A stretch of DNA of 64,000 bases from Mercurialis annua (lineage: Eukaryota; Streptophyta; Magnoliopsida; Malpighiales; Euphorbiaceae), in contig NC_065576.1 of the NCBI RefSeq assembly GCF_937616625.2, positions 26,086,628-26,150,627 on the forward strand. Reading direction: 5' to 3'. Every line of letters starts with the position of its first letter. The stretch's first letter is position 1. Positions 14,448 through 28,014 of the stretch are shown piece by piece. Position numbers and translations under genes: made by a program. The notes beneath the pieces are model-generated. The model did not search any database, was not told the DNA's origin, and saw only the letters and a program-made list of their open reading frames with translations.

Positions 14448-17400
14448 TTAAACGCCATAGCTAATCTAGCGTCACTTTTTCACGCACGCATTGCGTATTA
14501 TAACCTAACAATGATTAGGTAATTGGAACGACGCGTTAAATAGACATGAGACGCGATATACTAATATATTGTCATTTTTCATGCGCACTTTGCTTAATAT
14601 AACCTAACCATGCTTAGGTAATCAGAACAACGCATTAGAGAGACTTCTGACGAGACATATGCATGGTAATCGATACGACGCGTTAAAGAGACTGGAGACG
14701 CGCGATATTAACTAGCGTCACTTTTTACGTACACTTTGCGTAATATAACTTAAACATGCTTAGGAAATCGGAACGACGCGTTAGAGAGACTTGAGACGCG
14801 ACAAATTAATCTAGCCTCACTTTTCAAGCACACTTTGCGTAATATAACCTAACCATGCTTAGGTAATCGGAACGAAGCGCTAAAGATACTTGAGACGCGG
14901 CATACTAATCTAACGTCACTTTTCACGCACACTTTTCGTAATATAACCTAACCATATTTAGGTAATCAAAACGACACGTTAGAGAGACTTGTGACGCGAC
15001 ATAAGTATAGTAATCGAAACGAATTAAATAGACTTGTGACGAAACATACTAATCTAGGGTCACTATTACGCACACTTTGCGTAGTATACCTAACGATTCT
15101 TAGGTAATCGGAACAACACGTTAAAGAGACTTGAGATTGGACATACTAATCTAGAGTCACTTTTCATGCACATTTTGCAAAATGTACCTAACCATGCTTA
15201 GGTAATCGGAACGAAGTGTTAAAGAGACTTGAGACGCGACATACTAATCTATTGATCCTTTTCACATACACTTTGCATACTATACCCTAACAATGCTTAG
15301 GGAATCGGAACGCCGCGTTAGAGAGACTTATGACGCGACATAAGCATGGTAATCGAAACAACGCGTTAAAGATACTTGAGACGCGACATACTAATCTAGC
15401 GTCACTTTTCACGCAAACTTTGCGTAATATAACCTAACCATGCTTAGGTAGTCGGAACTTAATCTAGCGTCACTTTTCAAGAACACTTTGCGTAATATAA
15501 CCTAACCATGCTTAGGTAATCGGAACGACACGTTAAAGAGACTTAAGACGCGGCATACTAATCTAGCGTCACTGAAAACGCACACTTTACGTAATATAAC
15601 CTAACCATGCTTAGGTAAGCGAAGCGACGTGTTAGAGAGACTTGTGACGCGACATAAGAATGGTAATCGAAACAACGCGTTAAATAGACTTGAGACGCGA
15701 CATACTAATCTAGCATTATTTTTCACGCACACTTTGCCTAATAACCTAACCATTCTTAGGTAATCGGAACTACGCGTTAAATAGACATGAGAGGAGACAT
15801 ACTAATCTAGCGTCACTTTTCACGCACGCTTTGCGTAATATAACCTAAGCATGCTTAGGTAATCGAACAACGCGTTAAAGAGAATTGAGATGCGACTTAC
15901 TAATCTAGCGTCACTATTCCTGCACACTTTGCATAATATAACCTAACCATGCTTAGGTAATCGGAACGACGCGTTAGATACACTTAATACGCGACATACT
16001 AATCTATTGTCATTTTACACGCAGAACTTGCGTAATAATATAACCAAACCATGCTTAACTAATTGGAACCACACGTTAAATAGACTTGAGATGCGATATA
16101 CTAATCTATTGTCATTTTTCACGCACACTTTGCGTAATATAACCTAACCATGCTTAGGTAATCCGAACGACGCGTTTGAGGGACTTCTGACGCGACATAT
16201 GCATGGTAATCGGAACTACGCATTAAAGAGACTTGAGACGAAACATACTCATATAGGGTCACTTTTTACGCACACTTCGCGTAAGATAACTTAACCTTGC
16301 TTAGGTAATCGGAACGACGCGTTAAAGACACTTCAGACCGGACATACTAATCTAGTGTCACTTTTCACGCACATTTTGTATAATACAACCTAACCATGCT
16401 TAGATAATCGGAACGGCGCGTTAAAGAGACTTGTAACGCGACATACTAATCTATTGATCCTTTTCATGCACGCTTTGTGTACTATAACCTAACCATGGTA
16501 AGGTAATCGGAACGACGCGTTTGAGAGACTTGTGACGCGACATAAGCATGGTAATCGAAAAGAAGCGTTACAGACACTTGAGACGCGACGTACTAATCTA
16601 GCATCACTTTCCACACAAACTTTGTGTAATATAACCTAACCATGCTTAGCCAATCAGAACGATGCGTTAAAGAGAATTGAGACGCGACAAATTAATCTAG
16701 CATCACGTTTTACGCACACCTTGCGTAATATAACCTAACCATTCTTAGGTAATAGGAACGACGCGTTAAATAGACTTGAAACACGACATCCTAACCAATT
16801 GTTATTTTTCACGCACACTTTGCGTAATATAACCTAACCATGCTTAGGTAATCAGAACGACGTGTTAGAGAGACTTGTGACGCGACATAAGCTTGGTAAT
16901 CGAAACAACGCGTTAAATAGACTTGAGACACGCCATACTAATCTAGCGTCACTGTTTACACACACTTTGCATAACCATCCTTAAGTAATCGGAACGACGC
17001 GTTAACGAGACTTGAGACGCGACTTACTTATCTAGCGTCACTTTTCACGCACGCTTTTCCTAATATAACCTAACCATGCTTAGGTAAGCGGAACAATGTG
17101 TTAAACAAACTTGAGGCGCGACTTACTAATTTAGCGTCACTATTGACGCACGCTTTGCGTAATATAACCTAAACATGCTTAGGTAATCGGAACAATGCGT
17201 TGAAGAGAATGGAGACGCGTCATACTAATCTAGCATCATTTTTCACGCAAACTTTGCGTAATATAACCAAACGATGCTTAAGTAATCGGAACGATACATC
17301 AAATAGACTTGTGACGCTACATACTAATCTAGCGTCACTTTTCACGCACACTTTGCGTATTATAACCTAACCATGCTTAGGTAATCAGAACGACGCGTTA

Positions 17401-18860
17401 GAGAGACTTCTAACGCGACATAAGCAACATCGATACGACGCGTTAAAGAGACTTGAACGCGACATACTAATCTAGCGTCACTTTTCACGCTTACTTTTCC
17501 TAATATAACATAACCATGCTTAGGTAATCTGAACGACGCGTTAGACAGAATTGAGACGCGACATACTAATCTAGCGTCACTTTTCACGCACACTTTGTGT
17601 AATATAACCTAACCATGCTTAGGTAATTGGTAATCGGAACGGCCCATTAGAGAGACTCGTGACACGACATAAGCATTTAAACAACGCGTTTACTAATCTA
17701 GCATCACTTTTCACATACACATTGCATAATATAACCTAACCATGCTACGGTAATTGGAACGACGAGTTAGATAGACTTAGGTCGCGACATACTAATCTAT
17801 TGTCATTTTTCACGCATACTTTACGTAATATAACCTAGCCATGCTTAAGTAATTGGAATGACTCGTTAATTGGACTTGAGTCACGACATACTAATCTATT
17901 GTCATTTTTCACGCACACTTTGGTAATTGGAACGACGCGTTAGAGAGACTTGTGATGCGACATATGCATTGTAATCGAAACGACGCGTTAAAAAGACTTG
18001 AGACACGCCATATTAATCTAGCGTCACTTTTTACGCAAACGTTGCCTAATATAACCTTACAATGCTTAGGAAATCGGAACGACACGTTAGAGAGACTTGA
18101 GACGCGACATACTACTCTAGTGTCACTTTTCACGCACACTTTACGTAATATAACCTAACCATGCTTAGGAAATTGAAATGATGCGTTAGAGAGACATTAG
18201 ACGCGACATACTGATTTAACGTCACTTTTCACACAAAATTAGCTTAATATAACCTAACCATGCATAGGTAATCGGAACAACGCGTTAAAGAGAATTGTGA
18301 CCCGAGAAAAGAATGGTAATCGAAACGACGCTTTAAAGAGACTTTAGACGAATTATACTAATCTAGCGTCACTTTGTTGGCATATTTTGCGTAATATAAC
18401 CAAATCATGCTTAGATAATCGAAACAACGCGTTAAAGAAACTTGACATTAGACATAGTCTAACGTTACTTTCCACGCACACGTTGCGTAATATAACCTAA
18501 CCCTACATAGGTAATCGGAACGACGCGTTAGAGCGACGTGTGACGTGACCTAAGCATGGTAATCGAAATGATGCGTTAAAGAGACTTGAGATACGACATA
18601 CTAATCCAGCGTCACTTTTTACGCAAACTTTGCATAATATAACCTACCCATGGTAATCGGAACGACAAATTAAAGAGTTGTGAGACGTGACATATTAATC
18701 TAGCGTCACTTTTGACGCACACCTTGGGTAAAATAACCTAACCATGCTTAGGTAATCAGAAAGACGCGTTAGATAGACTTAAGACGCGACATACTAATTT
18801 ATTGTCATTTTTCACACACACTTTGCGTAATACCTAACAATGCTTATGTAAGCGGAACAG
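14448..18860 (+). repeat. Diverged satellite stretch with weak 1.2 kb periodicity
   Basis: The monomers here differ more from each other than in the super-blocks, and shortened monomers are frequent. A weak longer period is visible. ATTGATCC is at 15,251 and 16,453, an offset of 1,202 bp, and the following shortened monomer and CAAACTTTG monomer repeat at a similar offset. From about 17,700 the pattern resembles 3,400-4,100 and 31,172-31,907 (GACGAGTTAGATAGACTTA, then TTAAGTAATTGGAA, then a monomer cut short at CACTTTGGTAAT). There is no gene in this stretch. Confidence 0.7.
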
Positions 18861-20091
18861 CGCGTAAATAGACTTGAGACGCGACATACTAATCAATTGT
18901 TATTTTTTACGCACACTTTACGTAATATAACCTAACCATGCTTTGATAATCGGAACAACGTGTTAAAGAGACTTATGACGCGACATAAGCATGGTAATCG
19001 AAACGACGCGTTAAAGAAACTTGAGACGCGCCATACTAATCTAGCGTCACTTTTTACGCACATTTTGTGTAATATAACCTAACCATGCTTAGGAAATTGA
19101 AACGACGCGTTAAGGAGACTTGAGACGCGACATACTAATCTAGCGTCACTTTCACGCACATTTTGCGTAATATAACCTAACAATGCTTAGGAAATTGAAA
19201 CGACGTGTTAGAAAGACTTGAGACGCGACATACTGATCTAACGTCACTTTTCACGCACACTTTGCGTAATATAACCTAACCATGATAATGTAATTGGAAC
19301 AACGCGTTAAAGAGACTTGTGACGCGAGATAAGCATGGTAATCGAAACGACACATTAAAGAGACTTAAGACGAATAATACTAATCTAGCGTCACTTTTTA
19401 CGCACACTTTGCGTATTACAACCTAACCATGCTTAGATAATTGAAACGACGCGTTAATGAGAATTGAGAGTGGACATAGTAATCTAGCGTCACTTTTCAC
19501 GCACACTTTGGGTAATTTAACCTAACCATGCTTAGGTAATCGGAACGACGCCTTAGAGAGACGTGTGACGCGAGCTAAGCATGGTAATCGAAATGATGCG
19601 TTTAAGAGACTTGTGACACGACATACTAATCTAGCGTCACTTGTTATGCAAACTTTGCATAATATAACCTAACCATGCTTAGGTAATCGGAACGACGCAT
19701 TAAAGAGCCTTGAGACGCGACATATTAATCTAGCGTCTCTTTTCACGCACACCTTGCGTAATATAACCTAACCATGCATAGGTAATCGGAACAACGCGTT
19801 AGATAGACTTAAGACACGACATACTAATCTATTGTCATTTATCACGCACACTTTGCGTAATATAACCTAACCATGCTTAGGTAATCGGAATGACGTGTTA
19901 AATAGACTTGAGACACGACATACTAATCTATTGTCATTTTTTACGCACACTTTGCGTAATATAACCGAAGCATGCTTAGGTAATCGGAACAACGCGTTAG
20001 AGAGACTTGTGACGCGACATAAGCATTGTAATCGAAACAAAGCGTTAAAGAGACTTGAGACGCGCCATACTAATCTTGCATCACTTTTTTT
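18860..20091 (+). repeat. Block M, copy related to 11.6-12.98 kb and 51.2-52.5 kb
   Basis: This stretch shares an ordered set of odd monomers with 11,628-12,979 and 51,200-52,545. The set is a CGTAAATAGACTTGAGACG start, CATGCTTTG(G/A)TAATCGG, GAGATAAGCATGG, GTATTACAACCTAACC, GGTAATTTAACCTAACC, GACGCCTTAGAGAGACGTG and CACTTGTTATGC. It ends near 20,091, where a monomer is cut short (TTTTTTTACGCATGCTTAGG). This shows that part of the super-block also exists away from its other parts. Confidence 0.72.
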
Positions 20092-20187
20092 ACGCATGCT
20101 TAGGTAATCAGAACAACGCGTTAAAGAGACTTGAGACGCAACATACTAATCTAGCGTCACTTTTCACGCACACTTTGTGTAATATAA

Positions 20188-22530
20188 CCTAGCCATGCTT
20201 AGGTAATCCGATCGATACGTTAAACAGACTTAGACATGGCATAATAATCTAGCGTCACTTTTGACACACGCTTTGCGTAAATAACCTAACCATGCTTAGG
20301 TAATCGGAACAACGCGTTAAAGAGATTTAAGACGCGACATACTAATCTAGCATCACTTTTCACGCACCCTTTGCGTAATATAACCTAACCGTGCTTAGGT
20401 AATCGGAACGACGCGTTAAATAGACTTGAGATGCGACATACTAATCTAGTCACTGTTAACGCACATTTTGCGTAATATAACCTAAACATGCTTAGGTAAT
20501 CGTAACGACGCGTTAAAGAGACTTGGGACGTGACATACTAATCTATTGTTACTTTTCACGCACACTTTGCGTACTAAACGACGCGTTAGAGAAACTTGTG
20601 ACGCGACATAAGCATGGTAATCGAAACGACGCGTTAAAGACAGTTGAGACGCGACATACTAATCCAGAGTCACTTTTCACGTAAACTTTGCATAATAAAA
20701 CAGCCATACTTAGGTAATCGGAATGACGCATTAAAGAGCCTTGAGACGGGACATTCTAATCTAGCGTCACCTTTCACGCACACCTTGCGTAATATAACCT
20801 AACCATGCTTAGGTAATCGGAATGACGCGTTAAATAGACTTGAGACGCAACGTACTGATCTAGCATTACTTCAGTCGCACACTTTGCGTAATATAACCTA
20901 ACCATTCTTGGATAATCGGAACGATGCGTAAAAGAGACTTGAGACCCGACATACTCATAATCAATTGTTCATTTTCACGCACACTCTGCGTAATATAACC
21001 TAACTATTCTTAGGTAATCGGAACGACCCATTAGAGAGACTTGTGACACGACATAAGCATGGTAATCAAAACAACGAGTTACAGAGACTTGATACGCGAC
21101 ATACTAATCTAGCATCACTTTTCACGTACACATTGCATAATATAACCTAACCATGCTAAGGTAATCGGAACGACGAGTTAGATAGACTTAAGTCGCGACA
21201 TACTAATCTATTGTCATTCACGCACATTTTGCGTAATATAACCTAACCATGCTTAAGTAATTGGAATGACTCGTTAAATGGACTTGAGTGGCGACATACT
21301 AATCTATTGTCATTTTTCACGCACACTTTGGTAATTGGAACGACGCGTTAGAGAGACTTCTGATGCGACATAAGCATGGTAATCGAAACGACGCGTTAAA
21401 GAGACTTGAGAGGCGCCATACTAATATAGCATCACTTTTTACGCACACTTTGCGTAATATAACTTAACCATGCTTAGGTAATCGGAACGACTCGTTAAAG
21501 AGACTTGAGACGCGACATACTAATCTAGCGTCACTTTTCATGCACACTTTGCGTAATATAACCTAGCCATGCTTAGGTAATCTGATCGACGCGTTAAACA
21601 GACTTGAGACGAGGCATAATAATCTAGCGTCACTTTTGACACACGCTTTGCGTAATATAACCTAACCTTGCTTAGGTAATCGGAACGACGCGTTAAAGAA
21701 ATTTGAGACGCGACATACTAATCTATCGTCACTTTTCACGCACCCTTTGCGTAATATAACCTAACCATGCTTAGGTAATCGGAACGACTCGTTAAATAGA
21801 CTTGAGATGTGACATATTAATCTAGTCGCTTTTCACGCATACTTTGCGTAGTATAACCTTAACAGGCTTAGGTAATCGTAACGACGCGTTAAAGAGACTT
21901 GAGACATGACATACTAATCTATTGTTACTTTTGATGCACACTTTGCGTACTATAACCTAAACATGCTTAAGGTAATCGGAACGCGACTTACTAATCTAGC
22001 GTAACTTTTCACGTAAACTTTGCATAATATAACAACCATCCTTATCTTCTTAAAAAAAAACCACCATACTTTGGTAATCAGAACGACGCATTAAAGAGCC
22101 TTGAGACGGGACATTCTAATCTAGCGTCATCTTTCACGCACACCTTGCGTAATATAACCTAACCATGCTTAGGTAATCGGAACGAAGCGTTAAAGAGACT
22201 TTAGACGCGACATACTAATCTAGCATTACCTCTCTCGCACACTTTGCGTAATATAACCTAACCATTCTTGGATAATCGGAACGATGCGTTAAAGAGACTT
22301 GTGACGCGACATACTAGTCAATTGTTAATTTTCACGCACACTCTGCCTAATATAACCTAACCATTCTTAGGTAATCGGAACGACCCATTAGAGAGACTTG
22401 TGACACGACATAAGCATAGTAATCAAAACAACGCGTTAAAGAGACTTGAGACGCAACATACTAATCTAGCATCACTTTTCACGTACATATTGCATAATAT
22501 AACCTAATCATGCTTAGGTAATCGGAATGA
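20188..22530 (+). repeat. 1.36-1.37 kb higher-order repeat, nearly two copies
   Basis: Marker CCTAGCC followed by GGTAATC(C/T)GATCGA is at 20,188 and 21,562 (offset 1,374). The variant GGACATTCTAATCTAG is near 20,748, 22,109 and 23,468 (offsets about 1,360). Related single units occur near 30,130-30,900 and 53,293-54,250. The second copy is damaged by a deletion near 21,983 and a short insertion at 22,040. Near 22,530 the array switches to super-block sequence. Confidence 0.7.
22040..22067 (+). other. 28-bp non-satellite insertion with A9 tract
   Basis: The satellite is interrupted by CCTTATCTTCTT, then nine A residues (22,052-22,060), then CCACCAT. The 5-bp sequence ACCAT flanks it at 22,035-22,039 and 22,063-22,067 and could be a target-site duplication. 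Parallel copies near 30,660 and 53,930 read AACAACCATACT without the insert, which fixes its boundaries. It could be a severely 5'-truncated retroposon tail or a filler inserted during break repair. Its length is too short to decide. Confidence 0.75.
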
Positions 22531-25500
22531 TTCGTTAAAGAGACTTGAGACAAGACATACTAATCTAGCATCACTTTTCACGCAAACTTTGCATAATATA
22601 ACAACCGTGATTAGGTATCGAAACGACGCATTAAATAGCCTTGAGACGCGACATACTAATCTAGCGTCACCTTTCACGCACACCTTGCGTAATATAACGT
22701 AACCATGTTTAGGTAATCGGAACGACGCGTAAAAGAGACTGGAGACGCGACATACTAATGACGCGTTAAAGAGACTTCATATGCGACATACTAATCTACT
22801 GTTACTTTTCACGCACGCTTTGCGTAATATAACCTAAGCATTTTTAGGTAATCGCAACGACCCGTTAGAGAGACTTGTGATGCGACATAAGCATGGTAAT
22901 CAAAACGACGCGTTAAAGAGACTTGAGACGTGATATTCCAATCTAGTGTCAATTTTCACGTACACATTGCATAATAAAACCTAACTATGCTTAGGTAATT
23001 GGACGAGTTAGATTGACCTAAGACGCGACATACTAATCTAGTGTCATTTTTCATGCACACATTGCGTAATATTACCTAACCATGCTTAAGTAGTTGGAAT
23101 GACGCGTTAAATGGACTTGAGACGCGACATACTAATCTATTTTAGTTTTTCACGCATCCTTTGGGTAATATAATCAAATCATGCTTAGGTAATCGGAATG
23201 ATGTGTTAGAGAGACTTCTGACGCGACATAAGCATGGTAATTGAAAAGACGCGTTAAAAAGAGTTTAGACGCGCTATATTAATCTAGCGTCACTTTGTAC
23301 GCACACTTTGCGTAATATAACGTAACCATGCTTAGGAAATCGGAATAACGCGTTAGAGAGACTTGAGACGCCCATACTAATCTAGTTTAACTTTTCACTC
23401 ACACTTTGCATAATATAACCTCACCATGCTTAGGAAATCGGAACGACGCATAAAAGAGCCTTGAGACAGGACATTCTAATCTAGCATCACCTTTCACGCA
23501 CACCTTGCGTAATATAACCTAACCATGCTTAGGTAATCGGAACGACACGTTAAAGAGACTTGAGAGGCGACATACTAATCTAGCATTACTTTTCTCGCAC
23601 ACTTTGCGTAATATAACCTAACCATTCTCGGGTAATCGGAACGACGCGTTAAAGAGACTTGAGATGCGACATACTAATCTATTGTTACTTTTCACGCACA
23701 CTGTGCGTAATATAACCTAACCATTCTTATGTAATTGGAACGACCCGATAGAGAGACTTGTGACGCGACATAAGCATGGTAATCAAAACGATGCGTTAAA
23801 GAGACTTGAGACGTGATATACTAATCTAGCATCACTTTTCACGTACATATTGCATAATATAGCCTAACAATGCTTAGGTAATCGGAACGATGAGTTAGAT
23901 TGACCTATGATGCGACATACTAATCTATTGTCATTTTTCACGCACACTTTGCGTAATATTACCTAACCATGCTTAAGTAATTGGAACGACGCGTTAAATG
24001 CACTTAAGACGCGACATACTAATCTATTGTCATTTTTCACGCACACTTTGCGTAATATAACCTAACCATGCTTAGCTAATCGGAACGACATGTTAAAAAG
24101 ACATTAGACGCGCCATATTAATCTAGCGTCACTTTGTATGCAAACTTTGCGTAATATAACCTAACCATGCTGAGGAAATTGGAACGACGCGTTAGAGAGA
24201 CTTGAGACGCCCATACTAATCTAGTTTCACTTTTCACGCACATTTTGCGGAATATAACCTGACCATGCTTAGGAAATCGGAACGACGCGTTAGAGAGACT
24301 TGAGACGCGAAATACTGATCTAAAGTCACTTTTCAAGGACACTGTGCGTAGTATAACTATACTTAGAGGTAATCGGAACGACGCGTTAAAGAGACTTGTG
24401 ACGTGAGATAATCATGGTAATCGGAACGATGCTTTAATAAGACTTGTGATGCGATATACTTATATAGTGTCCCTATTCACGCACACTTTGCATAAAATAA
24501 CCTAACCATGCATAGGTAATCAGAACGACGCGTTAAAGAGACTTGTGACGCGACATACTAATCTAGTGTCACTTTTAACGCAGACTTTGCGTAGTATAAC
24601 CTAACCATGCTTAGGTAATCGGAACGACGCGTTACAGAGACTTGTGATGCGACATACTTAAATTGCATCACTTTTCAAGCACACCTCGCCTAATATAACC
24701 TAACCATGCTTAGGTAATTGGAACGACGCGTTAAAGAAAATTGAGACGCGACATATATAGCGTCACTATTAACGCACACTTTGCATAATATAACCTAACT
24801 ATGCATAGGTAATTGGAACAATGCGTTAAAAAGACTTATGACATGACATAACTATATAGCGTCCCTTTTCACGCACACTTTGCATAATATAACCTAACCA
24901 TTCATAGTAATCGTAACGACGCGTTAAAGAAACTTGTGGCGCGACATACTAATCTAGCCTCACTTTTAACGCACACTTTGCGTAATATAACCTAGCCATG
25001 CTTAGGTAATCAGAACGACGCGTTAAAGAGTCTTGTGACACGACATACTTATATAGCGTCACTTTTCACGCACACTTCGCGTAATATAACCTAGCCATGC
25101 TTAGGTAATCGGAACGATGCGTTAAAGAGATTTGAGACGCTACATACTATTCTATTGATCCTTTCAAGCACACTTTGCGTACTATAACCTAACCATGCTT
25201 AGGTAACCGGAACGACGGGTTAGAGTGACTTGTGACGCGACATAACCATGGTAATCGAAACGACACGTTAAAGTGAGTTGAGACGCAACATACTAATCTC
25301 GTGTCACTTTAACGCGCATTGTGTGTAATATAACCTAACCATGCTCAGGTAATCGGAACGACGTGTTAAAGAGACTTGTGACACGACTTACTTATATAGC
25401 GTCACTTTGCACGAACACTTTTCGTAATATAACATAACCATTGTTAGGTAATCAGAACGACGCGTTAAAGAGACTTGTGACACGACATACTAATCTAGTG

Positions 25501-26734
25501 TGACTCTTTAACGCACACTTTGCGTAATATAACCTAACCATGCTTAGGTAATCGGAACGACGTGTTAAAGGGACTTGAGAAGCGACATACTAATCTAGCA
25601 TCACTTTTCACGCACAGTATGCGTAATATAACCTAACCATGCTTAGGTAATCAAAACGACTCGTTAAAAAGACTTGTGACGCGACATACTACTAATTTAG
25701 CGTCACTTTTAATGCACACTTTGCGTTATATAATCTAACCATGCATAGGTAATCAGAACGACGCATTAAAGAGACTTGTGAAACGACATAATAATCTAGC
25801 GTCACTTTTAGCGCACACTTAGCGTAATATAACCTAACCATGGTTAGGTAATCAGAACAACCCGTTAAAGAGACTTGAGACGCGACATACTAATCTAGCA
25901 TCACTTTTAACGCACACTTTGCATAATATAACCGAACCATGCTTAGGTAATCGAAACGACGCGTTAAAGAGACATAAGACGCGACATACTTTCATAGTGT
26001 CACTTTTAACGCACACTTTGCGTAATATAACCTCACAATGCATAGGTAATTGGAACGACGCCTTAAAGAGACTTATATAGCGTCCCTTTTCACGCTCACT
26101 TTGCATAATATAACCTAACCATGCATAGGTAATCGGTTGAGGAGTTAATTAGACCTGTGACGCGACATACTAATCTAGCCTCACTTTTAACGCACACTTT
26201 ACGTAATATAACCTAACCATGCTTTGGTAATCGGAACGACGCGTTAAAGAGACTTGTGTCGCGACATACTTATATAGCGTCACTTTTCACGCACACATTG
26301 CGTAATATAACCTAACCATGCTTAGGTAATCGGAACAACGCGATAAAGAGACTTGTGACGCGACATTATATAGCGTCACTTTTCACGCAAACTTAGCGTA
26401 ATATAACCAAACCATAGGTAATCAGAACAACTTGTTAAAGAGACTTGAGACGCGACATACTAATCTAGCATCACTTTTAACGCACACTTTGCGTAATATA
26501 ACCGAACCATGCTTATGTAATAGAAACGACGCGTTAAAGAGACTTAAGACGCGACATACTTATATAGCGTCACTTTTAACGCACACTTTGCGTAATATAA
26601 CCAAAAAATGCATAGGTAATTGGAATGACGCCTTAAAGAGACTTGTGACGCGACATACTTATATAGCGTCCCTTTTCACGCTCACTTTGCATAATATAAC
26701 CTAACCATGCATAGGTAGTCAGCCGACGCGTTAA

Positions 26735-27900
26735 TGAGACTTGTGACGCGAAATTCTAATCTAGCCTCACTATTAACTCACACTTTGCGTAATATAACCT
26801 AACCATGCTTTGGTAATTGGAACGACGCGTTAAAGAGACTTGTGTCACGACATACTTATATAGCGTCATTTTTCACGCACACTTTGCGTAATATAACCTA
26901 ACCATGCTTAGGTAATCGGAACAACACGTTAAAGAGACTTGTGACGCGACATACTTATATAGCGTCACTTTTCACGCAAACTTTGCGTAATATAACCAAA
27001 CCATTGTTAGTTAATCAGAACGACGCGTTAAAGAGACTTGTATCGCGACATATTAATCTAGCGTCATTTTTAATGCACACTTAGCGTAATATAACCTAAC
27101 CATGCTTAGATAATCGAAACAAAGCGTTAAAGAGACTTGTGATGCGACATACTTATATAGCGTCACTTTTTACGCACACTTTACGTAAAATTACCCAACC
27201 ACTGATAGGTAATCAGAACGACGAGTTAAAGAGACTTGTGACCCGATATACTAATCTAGTGTCACTTTTAACACACCCTTCGCGTAAAATAACCTAACCA
27301 TGCTTAGGTAATCGGAACGACGCGTTAAAGTGACTTGAGGCGCGACATACTAATCTAAAGTTACTTATAACGCATACTTTGCGTAATATAACCTATCCAT
27401 GCTTAGGTAATCGGAACGACGTGTTAAAAAGACTTGTGATGTGACATACTTATCTAGCGTCACTTTATGTAATATAACCTAACCATTGTTAGGTCAGAAC
27501 GATGCGTTAATGAGACTTGTGACGCGACATTCTAATCTAGCCTCACTATTAACTCACACTTTGCGTAATATAACCTAACCATGATTTGGTAATTGGAACG
27601 ACGCGTTAAAGAGACTTGTGTCACGACATACTTATATAGCGTCACTTTTCACGCACACTTTGCGTAATATAACCTAACCATGCTTAGGTAATCGGAACAA
27701 CACGTTAAAGAGACTTGTGAGCGACATACTTATATAGCGACACTTTTCACGCAAACTTTGCGTAATATAACCAAACCATTGTTAGTTAATCAGAACGACG
27801 CGTTAAAGAGACTTGTATTGCGACATATTAATCTAGCGTCATTTTTAATGCACACCTAGCGTAATATAACCTAACCATGCTTAGATAATCGAAACAAAGC
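26735..27900 (+). repeat. 775-bp tandem duplication, about 1.5 copies
   Basis: CTAGCCTCACTATTAACTCA is at 26,761 and 27,537 (offset 776). The later landmark CATGCTTAGATAATCGAAAC is at 27,101 and 27,876 (offset 775). The run between them contains the same order of TATATAG-type monomers. The second copy leaves the pattern near 27,900, where GTGACTTGTGACGCG replaces the expected monomer. Confidence 0.78.
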
Positions 27901-28014
27901 GTTAAAGTGACTTGTGACGCGACATACTAATCTAGTGTCACTTTTAATGTACACTTTGCATCATATAACCTAACCACGCTTAGGTAATCTGAACGACGTG
28001 TTAAAGAGACTTGA

